Assembly: GCA_946479335.1 (NCBI GenBank) | Contig: CAMLFP010000078.1 | Location: forward strand, 1 to 17,258 | Origin: an uncultured Archangium sp. | Lineage (GTDB): Bacteria; Myxococcota; Myxococcia; Myxococcales; Myxococcaceae | Reading direction: 5' to 3' | Length of the DNA: 17,258 bases | Shown: positions 1 through 7,546 of the stretch, piece after piece | Position numbering within the stretch: position 1 is the first letter of the stretch | How the letters are laid out: the number at the start of each line of letters is the position of its first letter | Made by a program: the position numbers and the translations under genes | The notes under the pieces: model-generated | What the model was told of the DNA's origin: nothing | Seen by the model: only the letters and a program-made list of their open reading frames with translations | The model's database searches: none

Positions 1-474
1 CTCGTCGCGCGCGGCGTCGAGCTTCATCACGCGCTCGAAGTCGGCGTGCTGCGCCTGGAGCGCCGCGGAGACCTGCAGCCCACCCGAGAGCCGCGCCCGC
101 GCGCCCTGCCGCTCTTCCTTCAGGCCCGCGAGCTGACGGCTCAGGTGCTCCGCGGCCTCCATCAACAGCGTGGCGTCGCGCTCGGCCTCCTGGAGCGCCT
201 CCCGGGTGCGCGCCAGCATGCGCTGCGCGTCGCCCCGATCGCGCCGGAGGACGTCGGCCACGCGGGGATCATCGCTGCGCTTGCCGGCGAGCTCTTCGAG
301 GCGTTGCGAGAACTTCTCTTCGTCGCGCCGGAGCTCCGCGCGCAGCGAGAGCAACGTCGCCGCCGATCGCCGCGCGGCCGCGCCCTGGCGCTCGAGCGAG
401 CTGATCATCTCGTCGAACGCCGCCAGCGGGTCGACGGGCGCCGCGCGCTTCTTCTTGAAGAACCCGAACACCAT
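1..474 (-). CDS. PspA/IM30-like coiled-coil protein (partial, C-terminus beyond left edge)
   Basis: The frame is open from an ATG at 474-472 to base 1, giving 158 codons with no stop, so the C-terminus lies outside the window. The product begins MVFGFFKKK, a short hydrophobic patch followed by lysines, as in proteins that touch membranes. The rest is almost entirely charged heptad-like helix rich in Glu, Arg, Ala and Leu with hardly any Pro or Gly, which predicts a long coiled coil. Length, composition and layout resemble PspA/IM30 (ESCRT-III-like) proteins, which bind stressed membranes, but the match is by fold style and not by a diagnostic motif. It lies 11 nt downstream of the VWA gene stop, so it is the third gene of the ATPase-VWA operon. 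No strong Shine-Dalgarno is visible. Another coiled-coil family is possible. Confidence 0.7.
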   Translation of the reverse strand, partial: MVFGFFKKKRAAPVDPLAAFDEMISSLERQGAAARRSAATLLSLRAELRRDEEKFSQRLEELAGKRSDDPRVADVLRRDRGDAQRMLARTREALQEAERDATLLMEAAEHLSRQLAGLKEERQGARARLSGGLQVSAALQAQHADFERVMKLDAARDE

Positions 475-485
475 TTCGCCGCAGG

Positions 486-2732
486 TCAGCACACCAGGCG
501 AACCCGGGCGATGGCGTTGTGCAGCGCCTCGTCGGGGGTCCGCACGCCGTCGAGGTAGCTGCGGAGCGGGATGTCGTAGAGCCCCAGCAGGTGGACGAGC
601 AGCGCGACGGCCTCGTCACGGCGGGTCTCGGCGGGCGCCAGCGTCGCGGTCTCCAGCACCGCGCCCACGATGTCGCGGAGCCGCGCGAGCTGCCGCGGCG
701 GCGCAACGCCGGGGGTTGCGGCCTCGGGGAAGAGCGCGTCGAAGCTGACGTTCGGGAGCTCCGTACGCGGCGTCGCGCGGGCCTGCGCCAGCGCTTCGAG
801 CGCCTCGAGGTGCGGCAACAGCTTCTCGAGCGCCCCCGAGGTCACCGTCACGTCGGCCGGGAGCAGCGTGCGCCACGCGGTGTCGAAGTCGGTGCGCGCC
901 AGCGCGATCTCCGCGTCGGAGAGGTGGCTGTAGAACGCGCGCCCGCCCTCGTCGCGCTGCTCCAGCACCAGCGCGCGCAGGTCGGCGTTCTCTTCACCCA
1001 GCGAGATGAAGGACAGCGCGATGTCGAGCCCGGCGTACGGCCGGCGCGTCTTGCGGATGAGCTCGAGATCGACCCCGTCTTCGCCGTCGGTCACCAGCAC
1101 CACCGTCGCCCGCGCGAGGTACGGGTCACTCCCTCGCGCGCGCCCGATGGCGTCGAACGCTGAGACCAGCGCGAAGGAGATGTCGGTCTGCCCTTCGGCG
1201 GGGGAGGCGCGGAACAACTTGTGGATCTGCCGGGCAGCCTCGTCGCCGGTGTCGACCCGCGCGAGATCGAGCGGCGTGTCGTTGAAGAAGGTGAAGTACA
1301 GCGGGTCGAACGCCAGCCCCGCCGCGGCCTTCACGCGGATCGCGTTGAGCTCGGAGATCAACAGCGCGTCGCGGAAGCGCGCGCGCGCGCCGTGCATCGA
1401 GCCCGAGGCGTCCAACACGTAGACGCGCACCGCGCCCTGGCGTGCGCGCACCGGCTTCCTGGGCTGCTCTTCTTCGAGGTAGGTGCGCACCATCTGGCGC
1501 CCGGCGGCGAGCTCGAGCACCAGCGAGCCCGGGCGATCGAGCACGAAGTGCGGCAGCTGATCGAGGGAGTTGGTGGTCTCGTACGTCATCAGTTGCGTCG
1601 GGTACGGCACTCGCCTGCGCGTGGGCCGCGTCACCTCGGTCTCCGCCTCGACGAACTCGTCGGCCAACGCGTCTTCGACATCGAAGAAGCGCGCGCACCC
1701 GGCGGCCAGCTCCAGGGCCGCGCGATCGGCCTCGCTCAGGTCGAACGCGAACTCCGTCAGCTTCGACGCCAGCGCGTCATCGAGGCCCCGGTGGCCTCCT
1801 GACTTCAGGCGCTCGGCGTCCCATGGGCTCTCGCGCCAGCCGGCTGCGCGCAGCGCCTCGGCGCGCTCCACGTCAGCTCCCAGCTTCGCGGAGTCGGCCA
1901 GCGCCCGCGCGGCGCCCGCGGCCAGCTCCGTCAACTGCACATCGCCCGCCTCTGCCGCGCGCTCATAGAGCGCCCGCACGCTGCGCCACGCGGTGTGCGG
2001 CGCCACGCGCGCTGCGTGCCGGAGGTGACGCGTCAGCTCGTCGAACGATCTCACCACCGGCGCCGACTTCACGCGCTCACGCGCCGCGCCCAACTGGAGC
2101 CGCAGCTGCCGCGCGCGTTCGCGGTCGCCCTTCGTCTCTGCGCCCATGCGCAACACCAGCTCGTACGCGAGATCGAGATCGCGGCGCTTCCGCGACGTGT
2201 CGGCGACCTCCTGCTGCGCGCGCGCCACGAAGAACTCGGCCGCGGCGAGCCGCGCCGCCTCGGGAGCGCCCGACGACACGAGGCGCGGCCGGGAGAACAC
2301 CTCGGGGGCGCCGCTTGCGCCGGAGAAGATCGCCGCCACCTTCACCACGCGCGAGAGCCGCTTGAAGTCGTCGAGGAGCTGCTCACGCTGCGCGGGCGGC
2401 ACCGGGGCGTCGGCCGCCAGCTTCTCGGCCTCGGTGAGCGCGGCGTCGAATTCGGCGAGCGCCTCCTTCGCGCGCTCCAGCAGCCCCTCGTGCAGCGCGC
2501 CTACGCGCCCGCGCGTCACGCTCAGCTCTCGCAGCAGCCGGGCGTCGGCGGAGGTGTGCACGCCCACGCGCTCCAGCTCCGCGTCGAGCGCGCGCAAGGC
2601 GTCGAGCTGCCCGGGCCCCTTCGGTCGCGCGAAGAGCCGCAGCGCGCGCTCCACCACCCCGAGCTTCGGCGCGCGCCCCGCCCGCAGCGCAGTCAGCCGC
2701 TCCGCGAGGGCGTTGTAGGCCTCGACGAACAC
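486..2732 (-). CDS. VWA-domain protein, ViaA-like partner of a MoxR ATPase
   Basis: A 748-residue protein. Residues 1 to about 420 are mostly helical and have no motif I recognise. A von Willebrand factor A domain follows at roughly 430-610, with a complete MIDAS metal site: DASGS (D441, S443, S445), T516 in GQTDIS, and D549 in VTDGEDG. About 140 further helical residues follow it. In MoxR-VWA systems the metal-binding VWA protein is the adaptor that the ATPase works with, and E. coli ViaA likewise carries its VWA towards the C-terminus. The start is GTG at 2732-2730, directly abutting the TGA of the upstream ATPase gene, which indicates translational coupling; a GGGGAAG stretch just before may act as ribosome site. 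No signal peptide or membrane segment is seen, so it is probably cytoplasmic. The VWA call is secure; the ViaA analogy is inference from context. Confidence 0.88.
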   Translation of the reverse strand: MFVEAYNALAERLTALRAGRAPKLGVVERALRLFARPKGPGQLDALRALDAELERVGVHTSADARLLRELSVTRGRVGALHEGLLERAKEALAEFDAALTEAEKLAADAPVPPAQREQLLDDFKRLSRVVKVAAIFSGASGAPEVFSRPRLVSSGAPEAARLAAAEFFVARAQQEVADTSRKRRDLDLAYELVLRMGAETKGDRERARQLRLQLGAARERVKSAPVVRSFDELTRHLRHAARVAPHTAWRSVRALYERAAEAGDVQLTELAAGAARALADSAKLGADVERAEALRAAGWRESPWDAERLKSGGHRGLDDALASKLTEFAFDLSEADRAALELAAGCARFFDVEDALADEFVEAETEVTRPTRRRVPYPTQLMTYETTNSLDQLPHFVLDRPGSLVLELAAGRQMVRTYLEEEQPRKPVRARQGAVRVYVLDASGSMHGARARFRDALLISELNAIRVKAAAGLAFDPLYFTFFNDTPLDLARVDTGDEAARQIHKLFRASPAEGQTDISFALVSAFDAIGRARGSDPYLARATVVLVTDGEDGVDLELIRKTRRPYAGLDIALSFISLGEENADLRALVLEQRDEGGRAFYSHLSDAEIALARTDFDTAWRTLLPADVTVTSGALEKLLPHLEALEALAQARATPRTELPNVSFDALFPEAATPGVAPPRQLARLRDIVGAVLETATLAPAETRRDEAVALLVHLLGLYDIPLRSYLDGVRTPDEALHNAIARVRLVC

Positions 2733-5240
2733 TCACTTCCCCGCGCGCGCGTCGATGAGCTTGCGGGAATACGCGGCGAACGCGCGCTCGACGCCAGCGA
2801 GCTCCGCGCCCAGCCCGGCGATGGCGTCACCCTTCCCCGCGCCGTCGCCCAGCCGCCCCAGCGAAGACTCGAGCCGCACCAGCTCGCCTTCGCGCGTCAC
2901 CAGGCTGGGGAAGCGGCTCTTCACCAGCGCGTCGAAGCGCTGCGACGCGGAGATCGCCGTGTCGTTCTTGAGCGCGTCCTCGAGCGACCGCCACCAGCCG
3001 CTGAGGTAGCGCACGCGGAGCCCGACCGCGCGCAGCTCTGCGGCCGCCACCAGCTCGCGGAATGCTGCGGGCAGCGGCGAGAGGCTCACCCGCGTCAGCA
3101 GCGCGTCGATGGCTGTCAACGCCGCGAACTCGCCCTCCTCGCTCTGGTTCGCGAGGTTCGCGCGGTAGTACTGGTACGCCTCGCCGCTGAGCGCCCTCGC
3201 CTCCGCGGGGACGACGGCCCGCTGCGCACCGAGGCGTTCGATGTGCTCTCGCAAGCGCGCCTCGAAGCGTGGGCGCGCCAGGCGCAGCGCCGGGCCGGGC
3301 TCGGCGCCCTCGCGGTTGAGGTTGTCGACCACCACCTGCACCAACCGGTGGAACTCCTCGAGGCGGGTGAACGGCGCGGTCCCCAGTGTCGACGCGGCGT
3401 ACTCCGCGGCGAGCGGCGCGAGCAGCCGGCTGCGCAACCCGCGCGCGGCGGGCGAAAGCTTCACCAGCGCGTTCTCGAGCTCAAGGAGGCGTCGGCTCTC
3501 GGCCACCAACTGCTCCAGCGGCCCCGCTGCCCGGGCTGGCGCGCCGAAGCCCGTCTCCGCGCGGCGTTGCAGCGCCCGCGCCGCGCGCTCGCGACTCGTC
3601 GACAGCACCTCGCGCAGCGGCCCGCCGGCCTCGGGGGCGATGGTGGTGACGACCTGCGCGAGCTCGGCGAGCGCGCCGAGATCTTCCGTCAGCGTCACCG
3701 TCAGCGCGGTGAGCCCCTCGAGCTTGAGCCCGTCTTCGAACTCTGCCCCCTCCGCTGCGAGCGCCACCATCGCCGCGGCCTGCCGGCACAGCACGGCGAC
3801 CCCGGCGGCCAGCTCGGGCAGTCGATCATGGAACTCCGGCACGCGGCGCGCGAGCTCCAGCGCGTCACCGAAGCTGCGGGAGAGCGCGACACTCCCGCGG
3901 CCCTCTTCCTGGGCCATGCCGCGCGAGAGCCGCTGCGTCAGCGCCTGCAGCATCAGCTCGCCCGCCTTGAGGAGCTGCTTGCGGTTCTCCGCGTGGCGCG
4001 GCCCGGGCACCAGCTTGGCGCGCAGCGCGTTCGCCAGCGTCACCGCGGGCGCGGGGCTCCACGCGCGCGACAGCGACTCGGCCACGGAGAGCTCGTCTCG
4101 CGCGCGGAGATCGCTCGCCTCGCGCTCCAGCGAGCCCTGCAGCCCCGGCGCCAGCTTCGCGTAGGCCTGGGTGAAGGCGCGGTGCTCGACGCGGATGATG
4201 TCGAGCTGCGCGCGCTCCCGCGGGTCGCCCGCCAGCTTGAAGAGCGCCTCGAGTTCCTCCTCCACCGGCCCGCCGAGGAGGAAGAAGTGTCGCAGCGTCT
4301 CGAGATCTCCCGGCTCGGCGACGAGGGGGCGCTCGGGGCGCCGGTAGAGCCGGTCGCGCACCACGCCCGCCTTGAGCGCCCACAGCGCCTTCACCATCGA
4401 GCGCTGCGAGAAGTACTTCGTCGGCACGTAGTCGGGGAGCCGGGTCACCTGCGCCAACAGCTCGCGCTCCAGCGCGTCACCGAGATCCTCGAGGCCCTCC
4501 GCGACCAGCGGCGGCACCTCGACGGCGTCGACCGCGGCCTGCAGCACGTCGAGCTGTTGCAGGGTGAGCCGCGCGTGCAACGCCGGCCGCTGGCCCGTCT
4601 GCGCGCGCTGCAACATCTGCCCGCGGCTCGCGCGGCGCGAGAAGCTCTTGGGCGCGAAGCAGATGAACGACACGCGATCGGCGAAGGCCTGCAACGTCTC
4701 CGGAGAGCGCTGCAACACCTCCGACAGGTAGCGGTTCGACGTCATCACCGCGCACTCGCAGCGCCCCGGCGTCACCTTGCGCCCGTGCTTGAGCTCGCGC
4801 TCGTGCAACACGTTGAGGATCGATCGGAGCAGCATGTCGCGCCCGTCGAACACCTCGTCGAGGAACGCGTGCGTCGCGCCGAGCATGCCCTCTTCGGTGA
4901 GGTACTCGGTGCGGCCCGTCTCGGTGAGCACCTTGAAGTCCACCGGGCCGATGAGATCGGTCTGCACCGTGTTCTCGGCCAGCTGCTTGCTGAACAGCGA
5001 CGGCTTGCCGTTCTTCTCGTCGACGATGCGCCCCAGCACCGCGCCGGCGATGGCGCTCTTCGCGGTGCCCGGCGGGCCGATGATCAACACGTGCTCCCGG
5101 CACAGCAGCGCCAGCTCCAGCTGCGTGAAGAGCGTGTCGCGCTCCACGAAGGCCTCCCGCAGCTCGTCGAAGAACCCCCTGAACGCCGCGGCAGATTCGG
5201 TGAACCGCGCGTCGTCACTCCACTGGCTCGGTGCATTCAC
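2733..5240 (-). CDS. MoxR/RavA-like AAA+ ATPase with long C-terminal helical extension
   Basis: An 835-residue protein when started at GTG 5240. The AAA+ core occupies about residues 25-300: Walker A GPPGTAKS (55-62, K61), Walker B FLDE (D128, E129), sensor 1 TSN (N169) and a sensor-2-like arginine (R280) in SQRSMVKAL. The segment around GPVDFKVL and the HEREL turn are typical of the MoxR/RavA branch, chaperone-like ATPases that act with VWA proteins. Residues from about 310 to 835 are an Ala/Leu/Glu/Arg-rich helical region with no motif I recognise; the whole protein is well beyond the roughly 500 residues of E. coli RavA. The frame stays open upstream to 5522, but that would run through the divergent protease gene, so the GTG at 5240 is preferred; no Shine-Dalgarno precedes it. 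It is the first gene of the operon with the VWA and PspA-like genes. Confidence 0.88.
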   Translation of the reverse strand: MNAPSQWSDDARFTESAAAFRGFFDELREAFVERDTLFTQLELALLCREHVLIIGPPGTAKSAIAGAVLGRIVDEKNGKPSLFSKQLAENTVQTDLIGPVDFKVLTETGRTEYLTEEGMLGATHAFLDEVFDGRDMLLRSILNVLHERELKHGRKVTPGRCECAVMTSNRYLSEVLQRSPETLQAFADRVSFICFAPKSFSRRASRGQMLQRAQTGQRPALHARLTLQQLDVLQAAVDAVEVPPLVAEGLEDLGDALERELLAQVTRLPDYVPTKYFSQRSMVKALWALKAGVVRDRLYRRPERPLVAEPGDLETLRHFFLLGGPVEEELEALFKLAGDPRERAQLDIIRVEHRAFTQAYAKLAPGLQGSLEREASDLRARDELSVAESLSRAWSPAPAVTLANALRAKLVPGPRHAENRKQLLKAGELMLQALTQRLSRGMAQEEGRGSVALSRSFGDALELARRVPEFHDRLPELAAGVAVLCRQAAAMVALAAEGAEFEDGLKLEGLTALTVTLTEDLGALAELAQVVTTIAPEAGGPLREVLSTSRERAARALQRRAETGFGAPARAAGPLEQLVAESRRLLELENALVKLSPAARGLRSRLLAPLAAEYAASTLGTAPFTRLEEFHRLVQVVVDNLNREGAEPGPALRLARPRFEARLREHIERLGAQRAVVPAEARALSGEAYQYYRANLANQSEEGEFAALTAIDALLTRVSLSPLPAAFRELVAAAELRAVGLRVRYLSGWWRSLEDALKNDTAISASQRFDALVKSRFPSLVTREGELVRLESSLGRLGDGAGKGDAIAGLGAELAGVERAFAAYSRKLIDARAGK

Positions 5241-5249
5241 AGGCGCGCG

Positions 5250-5257
5250 AGTATAGA
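5250..5257. promoter_or_regulatory. Symmetric bidirectional -10 element between divergent start codons
   Basis: The 25-bp gap between the ATPase start (GTG, 5240) and the protease start (GTG, 5266) contains AGTATAGA. On the minus strand this reads TATACT (5255-5250), 9 nt before the ATPase GTG. On the plus strand it reads TATAGA (5252-5257), 8 nt before the protease GTG. Both resemble the -10 consensus and share the central TATA. The spacing would put each transcription start at or next to its GTG, that is, leaderless or near-leaderless mRNAs, matching the lack of a Shine-Dalgarno on either side. No convincing -35 is visible in either direction. Promoter activity is inferred. Confidence 0.5.
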
Positions 5258-5265
5258 CGCCGCCC

Positions 5266-6270
5266 GTGCGCGAAGAGCCGTCATTGCCCAGCCGCTTCGG
5301 GCTGTCGTGGAGCACGCTGACGCTCCTCACCTTCGCCGCGCTCGGCGCCACCATGCAGGTGCTCCACCTCGCGTGGGGCCTGTGGGCCTCGGAGGTGCTC
5401 TTCTTCGCCGGCCTCGCCGTCATCGGCTGGCAGCTCACCGGCGTCTCCGCGCGCGCCGCGCTCGGGTTGGAGCGCTTCGAGGGCCGCAGCTTCGCGCTCG
5501 GCGCCGCGTACGGCACCGCCAACTACCTCGCTTGGGCCATCCCCCTCATGGCGCTCGCGCAGGCCATCTTCCCGAAGCGGCTGGTCGAGCTCTTCGACAG
5601 CGCGCGCATCTTCGAGCGCCACTCGCAGCTCGAGGTGCTCATCGTGGTCGCCGGCGCGACCCTCGCCGCGCCGGTGTGCGAGGAGATCTTCTTTCGCGGC
5701 TTCCTGCAGCGGTCGTTCGCCGAAGCGCCCCGCGGCATCGTGGTGACCGCCGTGGTGTTCAGCGCCTTCCACATGGACCCCGTCGGCTTCCTCGCGCGGT
5801 TCGAGCTCGGCGTGCTCTTCGGGCTCCTCGCGTGGCGCGCGCGCTCGATCTGGCCCGCCATCGGCGCGCACCTCGCGAACAACACCGTCTCCAGCGTGCT
5901 CTATTTCCTGAGCGACAAGCACGACGACGCGGAGCTCGACTGGCGCCTGCCGCTCCTCACCTTCGCCGTCGGCAACCTCGCGCTGTTCGCGCTCGCGCGC
6001 TTCACCAGCGTCGCCGCAGAGGCGCCCGCCCGGCTGCTCCCGGTCGAGCGCAAGTCACCCGGGGCCCTGCTCGCCCCCTGGCTCGCGCTCGGCGCCGCGT
6101 CACTCTCGCTGCTGCTCGCCCTCGACTGGCGCGGCGTCGCCCTCAACGTCATCGACTTGAGGGCGCAGCCCGCCGAAACACTGCGCGACGCCACGAAGAC
6201 CCTCCGCGCGCAGGCTCGCGCCGGTGACGTGCCTCTCCGCGAGTACGAGGCCCGCGTCACCACGCCTTGA
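5266..6270 (+). CDS. CPBP family intramembrane metalloprotease (CAAX/Rce1-like)
   Basis: A 334-residue membrane protein of the CPBP (CAAX protease and bacteriocin-processing) family, glutamate-dependent intramembrane endopeptidases related to Rce1. The family motifs are present in order: EEIFFR (E139, E140, R144), the FxxxH motif (F165 to H169) and HLANN (H202, N206). Several hydrophobic segments surround them, starting near residues 17-32 and 44-57. After the core come two more hydrophobic stretches near 235-255 and 275-292 and a hydrophilic tail of about 40 residues, so the C-terminus is longer than the minimal domain. The start is GTG 5266, the first in-frame start before the first hydrophobic segment, without a Shine-Dalgarno. 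It is divergent from the ATPase operon across 25 bp. Family members include prenyl-protein proteases and bacteriocin immunity proteins; the substrate here cannot be inferred. Confidence 0.9.
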   Translation: MREEPSLPSRFGLSWSTLTLLTFAALGATMQVLHLAWGLWASEVLFFAGLAVIGWQLTGVSARAALGLERFEGRSFALGAAYGTANYLAWAIPLMALAQAIFPKRLVELFDSARIFERHSQLEVLIVVAGATLAAPVCEEIFFRGFLQRSFAEAPRGIVVTAVVFSAFHMDPVGFLARFELGVLFGLLAWRARSIWPAIGAHLANNTVSSVLYFLSDKHDDAELDWRLPLLTFAVGNLALFALARFTSVAAEAPARLLPVERKSPGALLAPWLALGAASLSLLLALDWRGVALNVIDLRAQPAETLRDATKTLRAQARAGDVPLREYEARVTTP

Positions 6271-6354
6271 GGGGCGCGCGGTGCAGTGTCTGGTCCCAGC
6301 GAGACCCCACCGGGCCCTCGGCACGCCACCCACTCCATCAAGCTTGAGAATGAC

Positions 6355-6391
6355 TCCTCGAAAACCCGCGGATTGCGCGGAATTTCGAGGA
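6355..6391. repeat. Imperfect inverted repeat upstream of the AbiEi-nuclease gene
   Basis: Two 16-nt arms (6355-6370 and 6376-6391) pair at 14 positions around a 5-nt centre (GATTG). The outer 9 bp (TCCTCGAAA with TTTCGAGGA) and an inner 5 bp (CCGCG with CGCGG) are perfect. The repeat lies 84 nt after the protease stop and 64 nt before the next start codon. There is no T tract after it on the plus strand, so it is a poor intrinsic terminator. It could be an operator, or a processing or transcript-stabilising hairpin. AbiEi-type antitoxins are known to bind inverted repeats at their own promoters, which makes the operator reading attractive but unproven. Confidence 0.5.
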
Positions 6392-6444
6392 CGTACGGCC
6401 GAGACGCCATCGCTTGTCGGAGGTGGCTGATAGAGCCTCCGCCC

Positions 6445-6450
6445 GGAGGT
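6445..6450 (+). promoter_or_regulatory. Shine-Dalgarno GGAGGT that sets the AbiEi-nuclease start
   Basis: GGAGGT lies 5 nt before the ATG at 6456. It is the best ribosome binding site in the window and favours this ATG over an in-frame TTG at 6414, which has no comparable site. The contrast with the apparently leaderless starts of neighbouring genes is notable. Confidence 0.7.
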
Positions 6451-6455
6451 CGGCG

Positions 6456-7361
6456 ATGGGCGGCGAATTCGGGGAAGTTGCGGCGCGACAACATGGGCTC
6501 CTCTCTCGCGCGCAGGCGATCGCGTGCGGCCTGAGCCCGGACCAGATTGAGAGACGGGTACGCTCCGGCCAATGGCAGCGCGTCTGCCCTCGTGTGTATC
6601 GCCTGCAGGGCACACCCAACACGTGGCTTCAGCAGCTCCACACCGCGGCACTCTGGGCCGGCACCGCGGGCGCCCTCTCACACGGCGCCGCCGCTGGCCT
6701 CTGGGGCTTCTCACGATTCGAAGGCGCACCTCCAGAGGTCACCACCACCTCGCATACCCGACAGCCGACGAAGTTCCGCGTTCACCAGGTCCTCTTGCTC
6801 CCGGGTGCCGACGTCGTCCTCCTCCGCGGCCTGCGCGTCACCTCCCGCCTCCGCACGCTGCTCGACCTCGCCGGCACCTGCGACCCCCTCACCACCCGCG
6901 CCTGCGTCGACGAAGCCATGCGCCGCCGCTGGACCACCGCCGAACAGCTCTCCCGGCTCGTCGAGCGCTCTCCACACACCCGCGGCGTCGAGCTGCTGCG
7001 CTCGCTGGTGCGCGAATACGAGGGCGGCGACGGCCCCACCGAGAGCGAACTCGAGCTCCGGATCTACGAGCTCCTCGACAGCGAAGGCCTCCCGCGACCC
7101 ATGAAGCAGCGCCCCGTCATGGCCGGCGGCCGACTGCGGAGGCTCGACTTCTTCTTCCCCAGCACGCCCATCGTCCTCGAGGCCGACGGCTTCGCCTGGC
7201 ACGCCACCCTCGACGCCTTCGAACGCGAACGCGCCCGCCACAACGCGCTGACCATGAAGGGCCTCGTCGTCATCAGGTGGACCTGGCGCGCCATCACCGA
7301 CGAACCCGAGAAGTGCGCCGCGCAGCTCCGCGCGCTCTTGTCGCTCTACGGTTGGCGCTGA
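6456..7361 (+). CDS. AbiEi-like winged-helix protein with C-terminal DUF559 (Vsr-like) nuclease domain
   Basis: A 301-residue protein. Residues about 4-50 (AARQHGLLSRAQAIACGL through WQRVCPRVYR) match the N-terminal winged helix of AbiEi-type transcriptional regulators, the antitoxins of type IV toxin-antitoxin systems. The middle resembles the AbiEi core (TSRLRTLLDLAG). The C-terminal part, about 195-301, is a DUF559/Vsr-like PD-(D/E)XK nuclease fold: E196/E198 in TESELE, D231 in RRLDFFFP, E242 and D244 in VLEADG, and H249 in FAWH. These residues look intact, so nuclease activity is possible. No AbiEii nucleotidyltransferase partner is next to it, so it is solitary. Such single-gene combinations recur in GC-rich bacteria with no settled function. 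It has its own strong Shine-Dalgarno and an upstream inverted repeat, and ends 7 nt before a hairpin shared with the tRNA operon. Confidence 0.83.
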   Translation: MGGEFGEVAARQHGLLSRAQAIACGLSPDQIERRVRSGQWQRVCPRVYRLQGTPNTWLQQLHTAALWAGTAGALSHGAAAGLWGFSRFEGAPPEVTTTSHTRQPTKFRVHQVLLLPGADVVLLRGLRVTSRLRTLLDLAGTCDPLTTRACVDEAMRRRWTTAEQLSRLVERSPHTRGVELLRSLVREYEGGDGPTESELELRIYELLDSEGLPRPMKQRPVMAGGRLRRLDFFFPSTPIVLEADGFAWHATLDAFERERARHNALTMKGLVVIRWTWRAITDEPEKCAAQLRALLSLYGWR

Positions 7362-7399
7362 AAACACCAGAGGCCCCGGGGTTTCCCCCGGAGCCTCTG
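7361..7399 (-). terminator. Intrinsic terminator of the tRNA-Gly/tRNA-Glu operon, possibly bidirectional
   Basis: Between 7368 and 7399 a 14-bp stem with one mismatch (CAGAGGCCCCGGGG against CCCCGGAGCCTCTG) closes a short loop. On the minus strand it is followed by GTGTTTT (7367-7361), a short U run, 17 nt past the 3' end of tRNA-Glu. On the plus strand it starts 7 nt after the AbiEi-nuclease stop but is followed only by TTCTCACT, so it is weaker in that direction. Confidence 0.75.
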
Positions 7400-7415
7400 T
7401 TCTCACTACCTCGTT

Positions 7416-7488
7416 TGACCCTGCGGGGATTCGAACCCCGGTTTATGCCGTGAGAGGGCACCGTCCTAGGCCACTAGACGACAGGGCC
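7416..7488 (-). tRNA. tRNA-Glu (anticodon CTC)
   Basis: A 73-nt cloverleaf. The acceptor arm GGCCCTG pairs with CAGGGTC (one G-U pair), followed by discriminator A at 7416. The D arm contains the GTCTAGTGGCCTAGGAC pattern typical of tRNA-Glu. The anticodon stem GTGCC/GGCAT closes the loop CTCTCAC, giving anticodon CTC at 7454-7452, which reads GAG. The T arm has GGGGTTCGAATCCCC. The 3' CCA is not encoded. It is the second tRNA of the operon, 58 nt downstream of tRNA-Gly. Confidence 0.97.
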
Positions 7489-7546
7489 GACCTGCGAAGC
7501 GGCGCGGCTAGTACGTCATGCCGTGTCGCTGTGTCAACAACATCAG

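Noticed and set aside
5241..5522. Longer N-terminus for the ATPase starting at 5522
   Set aside because: The extension would overlap the protease gene antisense by more than 250 bp, has a composition unlike the rest, and adds nothing to the AAA+ domain.
1995..6227. A 1410-codon open frame on the plus strand
   Set aside because: It runs antisense to the VWA and ATPase genes and then out of frame through the protease gene. The product is Arg/His/Leu-rich low complexity without motifs, a by-product of high GC third positions.
6414..6455. TTG start at 6414 for the AbiEi-nuclease gene
   Set aside because: The ATG at 6456 has a perfect Shine-Dalgarno at ideal distance, and the winged-helix homology starts right after it.
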